Shown here one piece after another: positions 33,600 through 43,192 of a DNA stretch of 64,000 nucleotides. The translations under genes were made by a program, and so were the position numbers. Every line of letters starts with the position of its first letter. The first letter of the stretch is position 1. The DNA lies in contig JACQFD010000021.1 in the NCBI GenBank assembly GCA_016200225.1, positions 186,001 to 250,000 on the forward strand, written 5' to 3'. The notes under the pieces are model-generated. The model worked only from the letters and a program-made list of their open reading frames with translations, had not been told where the DNA came from and ran no database searches. The DNA comes from Planctomycetota bacterium. Its GTDB lineage: Bacteria > Planctomycetota > UBA1135 > JACQFD01.

Positions 33600-36401
33600 C
33601 TACGGAATCTCCACGTCCACGGTCGCGCGCGCGACCGCGCGAACTTGAAAATGCGAGGCTTTGGCGGCGTCGGGCGAGGTCGCGGCGGTGCGTTCGTCAT
33701 AATTTAGATATCGCCGCGACTCGATCGTCAATTGATAGGTCTTGCCGGACGTAAAGAATACCGGAACCGGAATATTCTTTGCATTCGACGGCGTCGTGGG
33801 GAACACAAAACTCGACGGACCGCCGGGGAGCCGCACGGTCCATTGCGACGTACGATCCGTGATCTCGCCGTTCGATTCGGTTTCCTTCGCTTTTCGCTTT
33901 ATTGTTATCACCGTTTCGCTTGCGTTCGCGTCGCCGGTCCACGAAATGCCGGTCGTCGTGGGCGAAATCAGTATATTCGAAGCCGGCGGCGGCGCGGGCG
34001 CGGTGAGCGCCGGAATATTTAATAATTGGGACGCGCCCGTTTCGCCAAAAACGCACGCGACGCCTGTGTAAAAATCCGATCCGTTCGCGGTCGTTCCCGT
34101 CGCGGACGCGATCGCGGCGGCGCCCCCGTCGACGATCGACGGAACGGCGGCGTCGAACGCGCCGTTGCCGGAGTTAAAAGTAAAATTTGATTGATCGCCC
34201 GCGTCGACGCCCTGGCCGTCGGCCGTCATCAACACCAGCGAAATGCGCTGCGGTGCCGGCGCGCCGAGAATCGTCGTCGAGAATTGTGCATTTGGAATTG
34301 TATCGAGCGCCAGATCGTGCATTTCGCGCTCTCCGAATTTCGCGAGCGCGTTGGTTAATATTCCTATTTTTGTTATTTTTCCGGCCGTGGCGGTCGCGCT
34401 CGCGGCGTCGCGTTCGACGACGGCGACGGTCGAATGTCCCTGCGGCACGAGCGCCTCCCACGCCGGATTATTAAAATTCGGGCGTTTCGGCGACGGCGGC
34501 ATCGCGGCGTCCTCCTCCTCGGCGCCGAGCGCGACGGCGATGCGCTTTTCGAACGTACCCGAATGATGCGGGCGAACTTCAACCGCGTACGCGCCGTTTC
34601 CGGGCGGAACGGCGCCCGGATCCGTCAGTTGTGTAATATTACCGAAAAACGCGCCCGCGCGGTCGAAACCCTTCGGTAAATAATTCAAAAAAGCCGCGAC
34701 CGGCGTGCGCCGGTAGCTCGCCGTCGACAATTGTGTATGAAACGCGCGCGTTTCATAAGCATCCACGCCGGCCGCTCCGAACGCCGACGCCGACACCTGC
34801 TGCGCCGCCGTCGTTAATACAGATCCGGGCAGGACGTGCGCGAAACCGACTCCGGGCGCGTTCGAAAAGCCCGCGTGATTTCCGGCGCCGTCGAGGCCGA
34901 TCATATGAAAACAATTGTATATTGGCGTCAGCGATCCGCTGCGCAACGCGACGTCGCGAATGCTGCCGATTTGCGCCTGCGTACGCAGCCGCGAGCGCTG
35001 CAGGAATAGTTGTAAATCGACCGTCGACCCGCCGAATTTTAAACTCGCGCGCGTGGCCGAACGGATCGCGTTCACATCGTTAAATAAATCGACGCCCGTT
35101 ACTTCGAATAATCCGGCGGGGACGTCCCAAAATTCGGTGCCGGCCGGCGTCGATAATTGTGAATCTTCGATTCGCCCGCCGAATACGGAACCGACGCCGA
35201 CTCGCGCATCGCTATATTTCTTGCCTTCGAAAATCGGAAGAACGCGCACGCGGCCGGCGGGCACCGTCGCAAGAGCGCGGTCGCCGAAATCCGTTACAAG
35301 TCCCGCCCCGAGAACGGCCGGCAGCGCGTCCACGCGCATCAGGTGCTGCGTGCGATAGGGCGTCGAACACATTTGTAATATTATCGAAAGCGGCGCGCCG
35401 TTCGCGTCCGCGCCCGCGACGTCGGGAATTGCTAATAATCCATTCGAGTCGGCCGACGACGACCGGCCGTCGCGCGCGAGCGCGAACGACGTCTGCATCG
35501 GATCTAAATTCTGGTCGAGGAGCCGCGCCGAAACGATCGTGCGGTTCGCGCCGGGCGATCCGACGGAAATACAATAAATCCCGCCGCCGGGCGCGGCGGC
35601 CGATGTTACAAATCCGCCGCCGACGGACGCGGGCGAATCGAGCGTCCAGACTCCGGTCGAGTCGTCGAGGCGGTCCAATTCGGGCGTCACGGTTTTCCCC
35701 GCGCCGATCGCGGCCGCGATGCCGAAAATCGCGTCGCCGACGCGCACCACCGGCGGATTTGTAAATATCAGATCCGCCGGCGAAATTGCAAAATAAAGCG
35801 CCCCCGCGCGGACCGCGCCCGCGACGTCGAGCGGCGCCGAAATCGCGTTCGCGGGAATGCTTGTAAAATAAATTGTAGCGGTTGTCGAATTCGAACCCGC
35901 GAGCGTCGCCGTCGCGCCGTTTAATATCAATTCCGCGCCCGTCGCCGGATCGGCGAGCGTGCCCGCGAGCGCGCTTCCGTTCACGGCGATCGCGGCCGAC
36001 GCGCCTTTTGTAAAATTCGGCAGGATGATCGGCGCGGACATCACTCCCGTCGGCGCGATAAAGTTTCCGCGCACGCTCATGCGGTCGAGGATGCCGCCCG
36101 CGGGCGTCGCGACGCCCGTCAGCCGCGCGTCGACGCGCACCACCGCCGCCTGCGGTTGTTTATTACGAAAACGAAAACGCCCGCGCTGATCTGTAAAAAC
36201 CGTGTCGTTGCCAATTGTAATATACGCGCCGCTGACCGGATTCGAATCCGGATCGGTGACCACGCCGACGATCGCCTGATCCTCGATATCGGGCAGTTTT
36301 GGTCCGATCTCCGTCCCGGATTTCACGCAGGCGGTCGCTAACAATAAAGCGGCCGCGGCCGCGGCGTGCTTATTTCGAAAAGTTAATAAAAATCGTGGCA
36401 T
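33600..36401 (-). CDS. Large lipoprotein with N-terminal carboxypeptidase-regulatory-like domain
   Basis: A 933-residue protein from the ATG at 36401, with a lipoprotein signal (RNKHAAAAAALLLATAC; Cys25). Mature residues about 40-100 form a regulatory-like domain (VGVVTDPDSNPVSGAYITIG, TVFTDQRGRFRFR). The rest is a long Ala/Gly/Thr-rich beta protein with a Pro-linker (TAPAPPPASN) before a C-terminal fibronectin-like segment (ISWTGDANASETVITI to the end). I do not recognise the central ~600 residues. It has an unusually high share of A and T codons ending runs of AT-only bases. Probably a surface-exposed structural or adhesive lipoprotein. Confidence 0.7.
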   Translation of the reverse strand: MPRFLLTFRNKHAAAAAALLLATACVKSGTEIGPKLPDIEDQAIVGVVTDPDSNPVSGAYITIGNDTVFTDQRGRFRFRNKQPQAAVVRVDARLTGVATPAGGILDRMSVRGNFIAPTGVMSAPIILPNFTKGASAAIAVNGSALAGTLADPATGAELILNGATATLAGSNSTTATIYFTSIPANAISAPLDVAGAVRAGALYFAISPADLIFTNPPVVRVGDAIFGIAAAIGAGKTVTPELDRLDDSTGVWTLDSPASVGGGFVTSAAAPGGGIYCISVGSPGANRTIVSARLLDQNLDPMQTSFALARDGRSSSADSNGLLAIPDVAGADANGAPLSIILQMCSTPYRTQHLMRVDALPAVLGAGLVTDFGDRALATVPAGRVRVLPIFEGKKYSDARVGVGSVFGGRIEDSQLSTPAGTEFWDVPAGLFEVTGVDLFNDVNAIRSATRASLKFGGSTVDLQLFLQRSRLRTQAQIGSIRDVALRSGSLTPIYNCFHMIGLDGAGNHAGFSNAPGVGFAHVLPGSVLTTAAQQVSASAFGAAGVDAYETRAFHTQLSTASYRRTPVAAFLNYLPKGFDRAGAFFGNITQLTDPGAVPPGNGAYAVEVRPHHSGTFEKRIAVALGAEEEDAAMPPSPKRPNFNNPAWEALVPQGHSTVAVVERDAASATATAGKITKIGILTNALAKFGEREMHDLALDTIPNAQFSTTILGAPAPQRISLVLMTADGQGVDAGDQSNFTFNSGNGAFDAAVPSIVDGGAAAIASATGTTANGSDFYTGVACVFGETGASQLLNIPALTAPAPPPASNILISPTTTGISWTGDANASETVITIKRKAKETESNGEITDRTSQWTVRLPGGPSSFVFPTTPSNAKNIPVPVFFTSGKTYQLTIESRRYLNYDERTAATSPDAAKASHFQVRAVARATVDVEIP

Positions 36402-36483
36402 GGGGTTCCGTGATGCAAAAACGCGGCAGGCGCGAAGCATATCCGCGCGCGGCCGTCGTTTCGCGGCCCAACGATTCGAACGC

Positions 36484-37881
36484 CTACTTCGACGCGGGCG
36501 CGCTGCCGGGAATCGACGACGGCGGCTCCGGCGGCACGAGCGCGATCGAACGCCGCCCCGAGTTCGACACGGCGCGAACACCAATAAAGCTGTCGTCGAG
36601 AAGGACCGGAATCACGCCGCGATTGCCTTCAAGCGGATAGGCCGCGTGCCAACTGTTATCTTCCGTGTTGCGCGCAACCGCCTCGTAACCGGCGAGATTC
36701 GCCGCGGCGTTCGGCTTCACCGTGATTTTTGTGTCATTGCGGAGCGCGCCGTCGAGCGCGACATCCGCGGGCGGAGGCGGCGCGGACGCGAGTTCGGCGG
36801 CGAGCGCCGCGTTCAGCCGCGCGACGCGCGCCAAGTATTCAAAATCCACGAACTCGATACGATCGCCGTACTTTCCGCCGTTTTCGTCGCGGACATTTTC
36901 GTGTTGATGTAAATAATCCTCGCGCGGCTCGGAAAATCGGATTCCGGCGAAACCAACTTTTTCGAACGAAGTGTGGTCGCCGCCGCGTTTATAACGATCC
37001 GTGCGTAATATTAAATTTACGGAAAACGAATCCTTAAAATATAAATTCGCGACGTCGCGCGCGTGGCGCGCGAGATTGCGCGAGAGCGAATCTTCGCTCT
37101 TGGCGGACGTCGAGAAAACGCGCACTTGACGGTCGCGAACGACGCCGTCGGCGGCGCGCGACGAGCCGACGATGTCATTATTAAGGATCATCGCATCGGC
37201 GCCGGCTTTCTTTAGATTCGCCGCGTGGATTTCCGATCCGAGAAGACCCTGTTCCTCGGCGGTGAAACATGCAAATTCGATCGTCGCGGGAAATTGTAAT
37301 TTCGCCAAAACGCGCGCGCACTCGACCGCGACCGCCGTGCCCGAACCGTCGTCGTCGGCTCCGGGAGCGTCGCCCTCGGCGTCGATCCCGCCGCGCCGCC
37401 GGTCGAATTTTTTGTTAATAGAATCGTAGTGTCCTGAAATGATAATAACGCGATTCCGATCCGCGGTTCCCGGCAATCGCGCGATCACGTTCGCGCCTTT
37501 CGCGCGCCCGTTCGGAAGGCGGTGTTCACTAACTAAATCGCACGGCTCCTCGATGACCTCGAGCCGGCCGCCGCTGTTTTTGGATATATCATGAAAACGA
37601 CGCGCGAGCCAACGGCGGGCGACGCCGATGCCGCGGCTCGCGGGTTTGTCGTCGGGCGATTCCGACGCGCTGTGGCGCGTGCCCGCCGAGACGAGCGCCG
37701 CAATGGTCTTTTCGAGCTCCGCCGGTGAAATATTAGCGATTGCTTTTTCGATCGAAGGTTCGGGCTTCCAATCCGGGATTCTTGCATTTCCCTGAAGCGC
37801 GCCCGCGATCGAGGCAATTGTTATATAAATGAAAACGCGCGCCGCGGATGTCGATTTTATGATCATATTGGCGCGCGTCAT
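36484..37881 (-). CDS. Secreted M28-family zinc aminopeptidase
   Basis: A 465-residue exported protein with a signal peptide (about 10-33). The co-catalytic zinc ligands of M28 are recognisable: His151/Asp153 in SGHYDS, GADDDGSG (bridging Asp, 175-182), catalytic Glu in TAEEQGLLGS, Asp in LNNDIVGSS, and His in GGDHTSFEKVG. After the catalytic domain a C-terminal ~110-residue beta domain ends in a Pro/Ser/Ala-rich tail. It would cleave N-terminal residues from peptides outside the cytoplasm and complements the S10 carboxypeptidase encoded nearby. Confidence 0.88.
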   Translation of the reverse strand: MTRANMIIKSTSAARVFIYITIASIAGALQGNARIPDWKPEPSIEKAIANISPAELEKTIAALVSAGTRHSASESPDDKPASRGIGVARRWLARRFHDISKNSGGRLEVIEEPCDLVSEHRLPNGRAKGANVIARLPGTADRNRVIIISGHYDSINKKFDRRRGGIDAEGDAPGADDDGSGTAVAVECARVLAKLQFPATIEFACFTAEEQGLLGSEIHAANLKKAGADAMILNNDIVGSSRAADGVVRDRQVRVFSTSAKSEDSLSRNLARHARDVANLYFKDSFSVNLILRTDRYKRGGDHTSFEKVGFAGIRFSEPREDYLHQHENVRDENGGKYGDRIEFVDFEYLARVARLNAALAAELASAPPPPADVALDGALRNDTKITVKPNAAANLAGYEAVARNTEDNSWHAAYPLEGNRGVIPVLLDDSFIGVRAVSNSGRRSIALVPPEPPSSIPGSAPASK

Positions 37882-37919
37882 TCTCCGTTCGTTAAACTAC
37901 TGATTCAACGAATAAAGAA

Positions 37920-39218
37920 TCATTCCGACGGTTCTTCAGGCGGCGGCGGCGGCGGGACTGGCGGCGGCGCGGGACTGAAACCGGGCCGCGGCGCGGGACG
38001 CGGATTTGTGGGCCGTGGAAAATCCGTGGTTCCCGAATCGCGAACGGGATAACTGCTCGGACGCGGCGGATATCCGCCGGAGGATCCGCCGCCTGGCGAA
38101 CCATAGCCAGGCGAACCATAGCCTCCCATTCCACCACTCTGTCCGCCGCTCGGCGCATAGGGACCGCCGGGCGATCGGTAGCTGCTCCCGCCGGTCGTTC
38201 TGTAGCCTCCGCCGCCATAACTATTTCCATAACCGCCGCCTCCTCCGTTCGAGTAGGCGGGGCGCGGACTGGTGCGTCCGCCGAAACCGCGGCGTTCGAA
38301 TCCGCCGCCTCCTCCGCCTTCGCGCCGGTAGCCGCCATCCTGCATCGGGCGCCTGCGGAAACTGGTTTTTGATCGAAGCGGTTGGAACACCGCGACAGGA
38401 ACGCGCAGTCGCGCGATCACGACCATGAGCCCCGACTTTCCATCGAAAGGCTCGCGGTCGAAATCCCCCAACAATTCTTTAACTTCAAATCCGGCATTTG
38501 TTAATAACAATTCAAGCTCGAAGCGATGGGCGAATCTTAATGTCAGGTCGCCTTCCGCGATCGATTTCGTTCCTTTGCGCGGACCCACTTCGCTCCATTC
38601 GTGATGAATTTTGACAAGCTGGTTCGCGCAATCGTAAACATATTTCGCCGTGCGCCGAATCTTAGCTTTGCCCTCGCCCGCGCGCGCGATTTCCTCGCCT
38701 TCGACGGCTTTGCCGGAAACGCCCGCGGCGAGTTCGGCGTACGTCGGAATTTGTACATCCATCGCGAGCACGCCGTTCGGCGTGAGATGCGCCTTGACGC
38801 GGTTAAGCGCGCGGCGGCGGTCTTCGTCCGTTAATATGTGCGAAAATACGTTCGACGGGAGAATCGCGCAACCGAATCGCCGGTCGAGATGCGTCGCGCG
38901 CAAATCGCCTTCCTTAATTTTCACGCGCGCTTTTGTAGCGTCGTCGCTTTCTGTTAATTTAGCTTTGAATGCATCGATCATGGCGGGCGCGATGTCGACG
39001 CCAGTATATGAAACTCCAGTCGCTATAATTGCCTTCCCGACGCGGCCGCTTCCGCAGCCGAACTCGACGACCGGGCTTCCGAGCCTCCGGGCGAGATCCG
39101 CATAAAATTGCACGTCGGCACGCTTGTTTTCCGCCGCGACGGCGTCCATGTCATGGTCATGGAATGCAACGGCTGTTTTGTAGTAAGCGCGAATTTTCTG
39201 TCCGGTGGATTCTTCCAT
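37920..39218 (-). CDS. SAM-dependent methyltransferase with Gly/Tyr/Arg-rich disordered tail
   Basis: A 432-residue protein from the ATG at 39218. Residues about 45-275 are a class I methyltransferase: motif I VEFGCGSGRVG (51-61), motif II GVDIAPAM, motif IV-like AILPSNVFSHIL, then a C-terminal half with VKIHHEWSEVG and FELELLLTNAGFEVKELLGDFD. Residues 293-432 are low complexity: G6 and G5 runs, YGNSY, GYGSPGYGSPGGG, RG-type arginines, ending in a Pro-rich VPPPPPPEEPSE. Such RGG/GYG tails in eukaryotic proteins bind RNA and drive condensates; here that role is only a hypothesis. The substrate is not known. Confidence 0.8.
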   Translation of the reverse strand: MEESTGQKIRAYYKTAVAFHDHDMDAVAAENKRADVQFYADLARRLGSPVVEFGCGSGRVGKAIIATGVSYTGVDIAPAMIDAFKAKLTESDDATKARVKIKEGDLRATHLDRRFGCAILPSNVFSHILTDEDRRRALNRVKAHLTPNGVLAMDVQIPTYAELAAGVSGKAVEGEEIARAGEGKAKIRRTAKYVYDCANQLVKIHHEWSEVGPRKGTKSIAEGDLTLRFAHRFELELLLTNAGFEVKELLGDFDREPFDGKSGLMVVIARLRVPVAVFQPLRSKTSFRRRPMQDGGYRREGGGGGGFERRGFGGRTSPRPAYSNGGGGGYGNSYGGGGYRTTGGSSYRSPGGPYAPSGGQSGGMGGYGSPGYGSPGGGSSGGYPPRPSSYPVRDSGTTDFPRPTNPRPAPRPGFSPAPPPVPPPPPPEEPSE

Positions 39219-39615
39219 TTTTTTTCTTCGTCCAGTTACAACTTCTATTATTGCGCGATGAGGTGGGAAATGATACCAATCAATGACCTGAGCGGACCGT
39301 GCCCCGTGCAAAAACGAGAGCGCCGACGAGTGTACGTACCTCGCTGCAAATCCGTCTGAAAGTTATCAAAAAAGTTAAAACTAAAACTAAAAAATTGCTT
39401 GCTTGCCTTTTGGTCCCGCCGCGGAATTGGAGACTTCACGACGACCGCCGCGACGGCTCCAACGAATCCGCAGATTAAGCGAGGTCATGAGGCTACAACG
39501 CGAATAGCGCCGAGGGAAGTAGTTCCCAAATCAGTCCCACAAAAGGAGGGTGAACCGTTGTCGCAGGGCGCGCGCGGCTTCCTTCGAATCCGCAGCAAAA
39601 AATGGTTGGGGAATC
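39219..39615. other. 397-bp intergenic region upstream of the methyltransferase
   Basis: An AT-rich stretch with tandem AAAACTAAAACTAAAAAA lies near 39378-39396, inside otherwise GC-rich DNA. AAAGGAGGG at 39541-39549 resembles a ribosome-binding site on the plus strand, but the frame after it runs antisense into the SGNH gene and has no protein-like character. No RNA gene was recognised. Confidence 0.4.
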
Positions 39616-41133
39616 TTAGTAAATCTCGATGCGACCGATGCGAATCGCGAGGCGCGACCGCCGCGTCTCCAACGCCATCGTCAGAATCAGCGGATCGCGA
39701 AGATCGACCTCGACGAGCGTTGTCTCCTTTTCGAGTTTCACTTTTTCTTTCATTGCGTCCGTGAGCGCGATCTCGAAATCGCGGGCTTCCTTGCCAATTT
39801 TGAAAATCGTCGGCGGCTCGTTCGCCGTGACGCGCACCTCGAGCGTGCGCTCGTCGTCGCTCTCGCCGCCACCCTCGGAAACGGCGCGAATGCGCAATTT
39901 CGAGACAGGCCGTTCACTATGCAACAATACGATCGCGCGCGGTCCGAGGAGGCCGAGCGAATCTTCAAATCCGCCGATCGCCTGATGGAGATTCACCTGC
40001 TCCTCGCGCGGCATGAATACTACAGAATTCTTCAGCGTGTGGCGGGCCGGCGCCTTTCCTTCATATTGCCATTTTTCGATTTCGCCCGGCATCGGCGCAA
40101 CCGGCGCGAGCGCCTCGACGCCGGGCGCTTTTACAACATTCTGGCCGACGAGTACGCGCAATAATCGATCGGCGAAAATTTTATTAGCTTCCGCGTTGGG
40201 GTGCGGATCCCATGAGAGTTTATATTGCGGATCGTTAAGATCGAGCGAAGGATCCTGAACGGCGAGCGGAACGCCGAATTCCTGGGAAACTTCATACAAT
40301 TTGCCGACGATGGGCGATTGTCGCGGCGCGAACGTATACATGATCACGCGCGCGTTTCGCGCTTTCGCCGCGTTCACAATTTTAGCGAATTCCGATTTAT
40401 AATGTTCCCACCGTTTTCGCGCGAACGGGCCGATTCCCCACGGTAAATAATCGCTGCCTTTCGAGAATTTGATTATAAATTTATCCTTTGTCTCCCCCTG
40501 CATGCCCTCCATCGCGGCGATGCGGTTCAAATTCGTCGTGCTCGCGAAAATACCGTCCTTTAATTCTTCGACCCGGGGTTCGCGCACGTAACCGCCCGAC
40601 GCGCCGGATTGATAGACACGCGAATCGTCCAAGTCATTACTAACAAAAGTCACGACGACGCAATCGGGATTCACGCGGTCGACGAATCTTAAGAATTGCG
40701 CGGTGCTGTCCTGAATTTCGAAACCGCTCACGGCCGCATTGGCGATTTCGGCGACGCCTTTCAACCGCTCGGCGAGCACGTCGGAAAACGGTTCGCCCTC
40801 GACAAGCCCGTAGCCAAATGTAAACGAATCGCCGAGCAGCATGATTCGCGGAAGCTTCTTTTCGGCGGCGAGTTCCGGCGAACGCATGCCGAGCGAATTC
40901 GTCGAGAGCATCCCAGGAAAATGAATATTCGGTTTATAAGTAAATGGCGGTCCGTCCGGACCGGGCGGCCCCGCGAGCATGGCCGAGAGTTTTAAATTAT
41001 ATTCCCGCCCGCTGGCCAGATTTGCGACTTTAGTATTAGCGTACTTCGGAATGATAATATAATAAATTCCGCTTCCGAAAATTCCGGCGATGGCGAGGCC
41101 GAATAGAGTCGCGGCGAGCTTCTGGCTATTCAC
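39616..41133 (-). CDS. Membrane-anchored SGNH/GDSL hydrolase
   Basis: A 505-residue protein with an N-terminal transmembrane anchor (about 6-30). The SGNH signature is clear: nucleophile Ser103 in LLGDSFTFGYGL, Asn in FVSNDLDD, and the late WDPHPNAEAN with the catalytic Asp and His. The N-terminal phrase YKPNIHFPGMLSTNSLGMRSPE is typical of SGNH proteins linked to extracellular polysaccharide acetylation/deacetylation. A C-terminal ~170-residue beta domain (KWQYEGKAPARHTLKNSVVF onward) may bind carbohydrate. The substrate is likely an O-acyl group on a surface glycan. Confidence 0.8.
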   Translation of the reverse strand: MNSQKLAATLFGLAIAGIFGSGIYYIIIPKYANTKVANLASGREYNLKLSAMLAGPPGPDGPPFTYKPNIHFPGMLSTNSLGMRSPELAAEKKLPRIMLLGDSFTFGYGLVEGEPFSDVLAERLKGVAEIANAAVSGFEIQDSTAQFLRFVDRVNPDCVVVTFVSNDLDDSRVYQSGASGGYVREPRVEELKDGIFASTTNLNRIAAMEGMQGETKDKFIIKFSKGSDYLPWGIGPFARKRWEHYKSEFAKIVNAAKARNARVIMYTFAPRQSPIVGKLYEVSQEFGVPLAVQDPSLDLNDPQYKLSWDPHPNAEANKIFADRLLRVLVGQNVVKAPGVEALAPVAPMPGEIEKWQYEGKAPARHTLKNSVVFMPREEQVNLHQAIGGFEDSLGLLGPRAIVLLHSERPVSKLRIRAVSEGGGESDDERTLEVRVTANEPPTIFKIGKEARDFEIALTDAMKEKVKLEKETTLVEVDLRDPLILTMALETRRSRLAIRIGRIEIY

Positions 41134-41248
41134 AAATTTCGTGCTGACGCGTGGGGGTTAACGGGGGTGTGCGTCGAGATCGTCAGTACGTCCGCACAAT
41201 TGAACATTTCACGGTCGCGCGCGTCAAGCGTGCGTGCGACGCCGGAAA

Positions 41249-42619
41249 CTACGTAAGGCTGTAGGATTCCGGATCTTCCGGATTCACTACATAACAGTGG
41301 CGGCAGAATTTATACGTCCGTCCCTCGCGAATCGACTTCCGCAGGCGCTGGTAAATCTCGCCGTTCCAAATGCCTTCGAACGTGTCGAATTTTTTGAGAT
41401 TGCCCATGTGGCCCGCCTCGAAAAGCGCGGGCGAGCAGCAAGGCACGACTTCGCCGTCCCACGAAACGAAGGCTTCGCGCCACGGATAAATGCAATGATT
41501 GTATTTGACCTGGTCGTCCGGAATTAACGAATCGCCGAACTGCGGGACGCCGTAGTCGAACGCGCGCGGAATGAACCAGCTCTTCTCGCGCATGGCGATG
41601 AAATCCTTGTTATTCGTAATTCCATCGCGTTGCGCGAGCGGGAGCGCGCCCGCCGGCTGCGGCGCGGCGTCGCGAAAAAGTTTGGCCGGATTTTTCTTTT
41701 TCGCCTCCGCGTGGAGCCATTCCTGCGCGGGCGGAGTATACGGATAATCGGGTATGCCGTCGGAGACGTCGTAGAGCGGGGCGAATTTTGCATTCAATCC
41801 GAGCTGCTGCGCCCGCTCCTTGGCGCGATCGAACATTTCATTCGCGAGACGGCGATGATTGAGCATCGACGTCGTTTCTTGATAATCGCGGTGAACATAC
41901 ACATGTTCGATATTTACATAATCGATTCCGATCTCGTGCGCGAGTTCGACGAGCAGCACCAATTCCTTCGCGTTCGCATGTTGATACACATGATTCATGC
42001 GAAACGTGGGGCGCTCCTCGGGCGGCAGTTTCTGCCGCATCTCATTGAATAATTTAAGATTCTTGACGACCGTGTCGAAGTGCGCGCCTTTTCGTATATA
42101 TTCAAACGACTGCTTCGTCGCCGCGTCGAACGAAACGGTGAGCGCGTGGCAGGCCGGGAGCAGCGCTTCGAGCAATCCGCGCCGCGCGAGCGGCATACCG
42201 TTGGTTGTAATATCCGTTTTGACGCGATACTTACGCATCAATTCGAGTTCGCGGAAAATGTTTCGCGAAATCAGCGGCTCGCCGGAAACGGATAAGTTAA
42301 TTTTACGAAGATGCGGAAAGCACTCGTGCGCGACTTTTTCGAAAATCGACCATTCCATGTCGGGCAGCGACATATTAAATACATCGTCGAGCTGCTTGAA
42401 ACACATCGGGCACTCGAGATCGCATTTATAGGTATTCATGATCGTGAGGTACTGCGGCCAGCACTTCACGACATCGGGGCGCGTGCGCCACTCAAGACGT
42501 GCGAGATCGTCGTTCTTACGCTTCAATTCGTCGAGTTCTTCGACGGAGTAGTTTCTCGGCGCAGCCGTGGCGGTGGATGCCATCGGATTGGATGTCGCCG
42601 GATTGGATGAAGTGGTCAC
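41249..42619 (-). CDS. Radical SAM protein with SPASM domain
   Basis: A 456-residue protein. The radical SAM cluster motif is C-x3-C-x2-C (Cys66, Cys70, Cys73 in KCDLECPMC), followed by NLSVSGEPLISRN and TDITTNGMPL. The C-terminal SPASM part has HCIYPWREAFVSWDGEVVPCCSP, GNLKKFDTFEGIWNG and KFCRHC, which would ligate extra Fe-S clusters. SPASM enzymes modify peptides or proteins or act on sugars; no precursor peptide gene is visible next to it. The start is uncertain: GTG 42619 gives 456 residues, while ATG at 42583 removes 12 and is equally good. No Shine-Dalgarno precedes either. Confidence 0.85.
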   Translation of the reverse strand: MTTSSNPATSNPMASTATAAPRNYSVEELDELKRKNDDLARLEWRTRPDVVKCWPQYLTIMNTYKCDLECPMCFKQLDDVFNMSLPDMEWSIFEKVAHECFPHLRKINLSVSGEPLISRNIFRELELMRKYRVKTDITTNGMPLARRGLLEALLPACHALTVSFDAATKQSFEYIRKGAHFDTVVKNLKLFNEMRQKLPPEERPTFRMNHVYQHANAKELVLLVELAHEIGIDYVNIEHVYVHRDYQETTSMLNHRRLANEMFDRAKERAQQLGLNAKFAPLYDVSDGIPDYPYTPPAQEWLHAEAKKKNPAKLFRDAAPQPAGALPLAQRDGITNNKDFIAMREKSWFIPRAFDYGVPQFGDSLIPDDQVKYNHCIYPWREAFVSWDGEVVPCCSPALFEAGHMGNLKKFDTFEGIWNGEIYQRLRKSIREGRTYKFCRHCYVVNPEDPESYSLT

Positions 42620-42772
42620 GATCGCGATCGGAGGAAAGTGGAATTATCGGCGGTTCGACGCGCGTGCCCGGAATTGGGTCGGGCATTCAAACCGACTTGA
42701 GAATTGCGCGTCGAGAAGCATAGACCATCGGCCTCCGACGCGCATCTCGCGGCCCCTGACCCGCCGACGCTC

Positions 42773-43183
42773 TCAGCGCTTGCCTACCTTTATCGCGCTT
42801 TCGATGAGTTTTTTGAGAACGCCCCGATCGATGTCGTCGAGTTTCTTGATGTAAACACAGCCGACGCCGCGCTTGTACTTTCCGAGTTTTTCGAACAGCC
42901 CTGCATCCTTTTTTTCCAGGCAGGCGAGCAAATATAGCGAAATGGCCGCTTTGCGCGGCGAGAAGCCGATGCGGCACGTGTCACCCTCGTGGCCGCTCGC
43001 GTATTTGTAATGAACGCTGCCGAAACCGACGATGCTCGCGCCCCACAACTTCGGCGGCTCGCCCGTCGCCTTTTTCATCATCGCGATCAGTTCATAACTA
43101 TCTTTTCGCTTTTGTTCGTCGGCGATTTTTTTGATAAATGCGTCGACGCTCGCAGCGGTCGCTTTCGTCTTGGCTTCGTACAT
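42773..43183 (-). CDS. DUF1801 domain protein
   Basis: A 136-residue protein with the DUF1801 layout: TKATAASVDAFIKKIADE at the N terminus, KKATGEPPKLWGASIVGFG, then HYKYASGHEGDTCRIGFSPRK and LFEKLGKYKRGVGCVYIKKL. DUF1801 proteins have the YdhG-like fold and no settled function. It begins 9 bp after the stop of the two-domain thioredoxin gene, so the two are probably co-transcribed. Confidence 0.85.
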   Translation of the reverse strand: MYEAKTKATAASVDAFIKKIADEQKRKDSYELIAMMKKATGEPPKLWGASIVGFGSVHYKYASGHEGDTCRIGFSPRKAAISLYLLACLEKKDAGLFEKLGKYKRGVGCVYIKKLDDIDRGVLKKLIESAIKVGKR

Positions 43184-43192
43184 GTAAATCGA

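Noticed and set aside
39399..39764. Small plus-strand frame preceded by AAAGGAGGG
   Set aside because: The frame runs antisense into the SGNH hydrolase and has no protein-like composition; the purine run alone is not enough.
41249..42619. Radical SAM gene as part of a ribosomal-peptide modification cluster
   Set aside because: No precursor peptide, transporter or protease partner is adjacent, so a modification pathway cannot be supported from this window.
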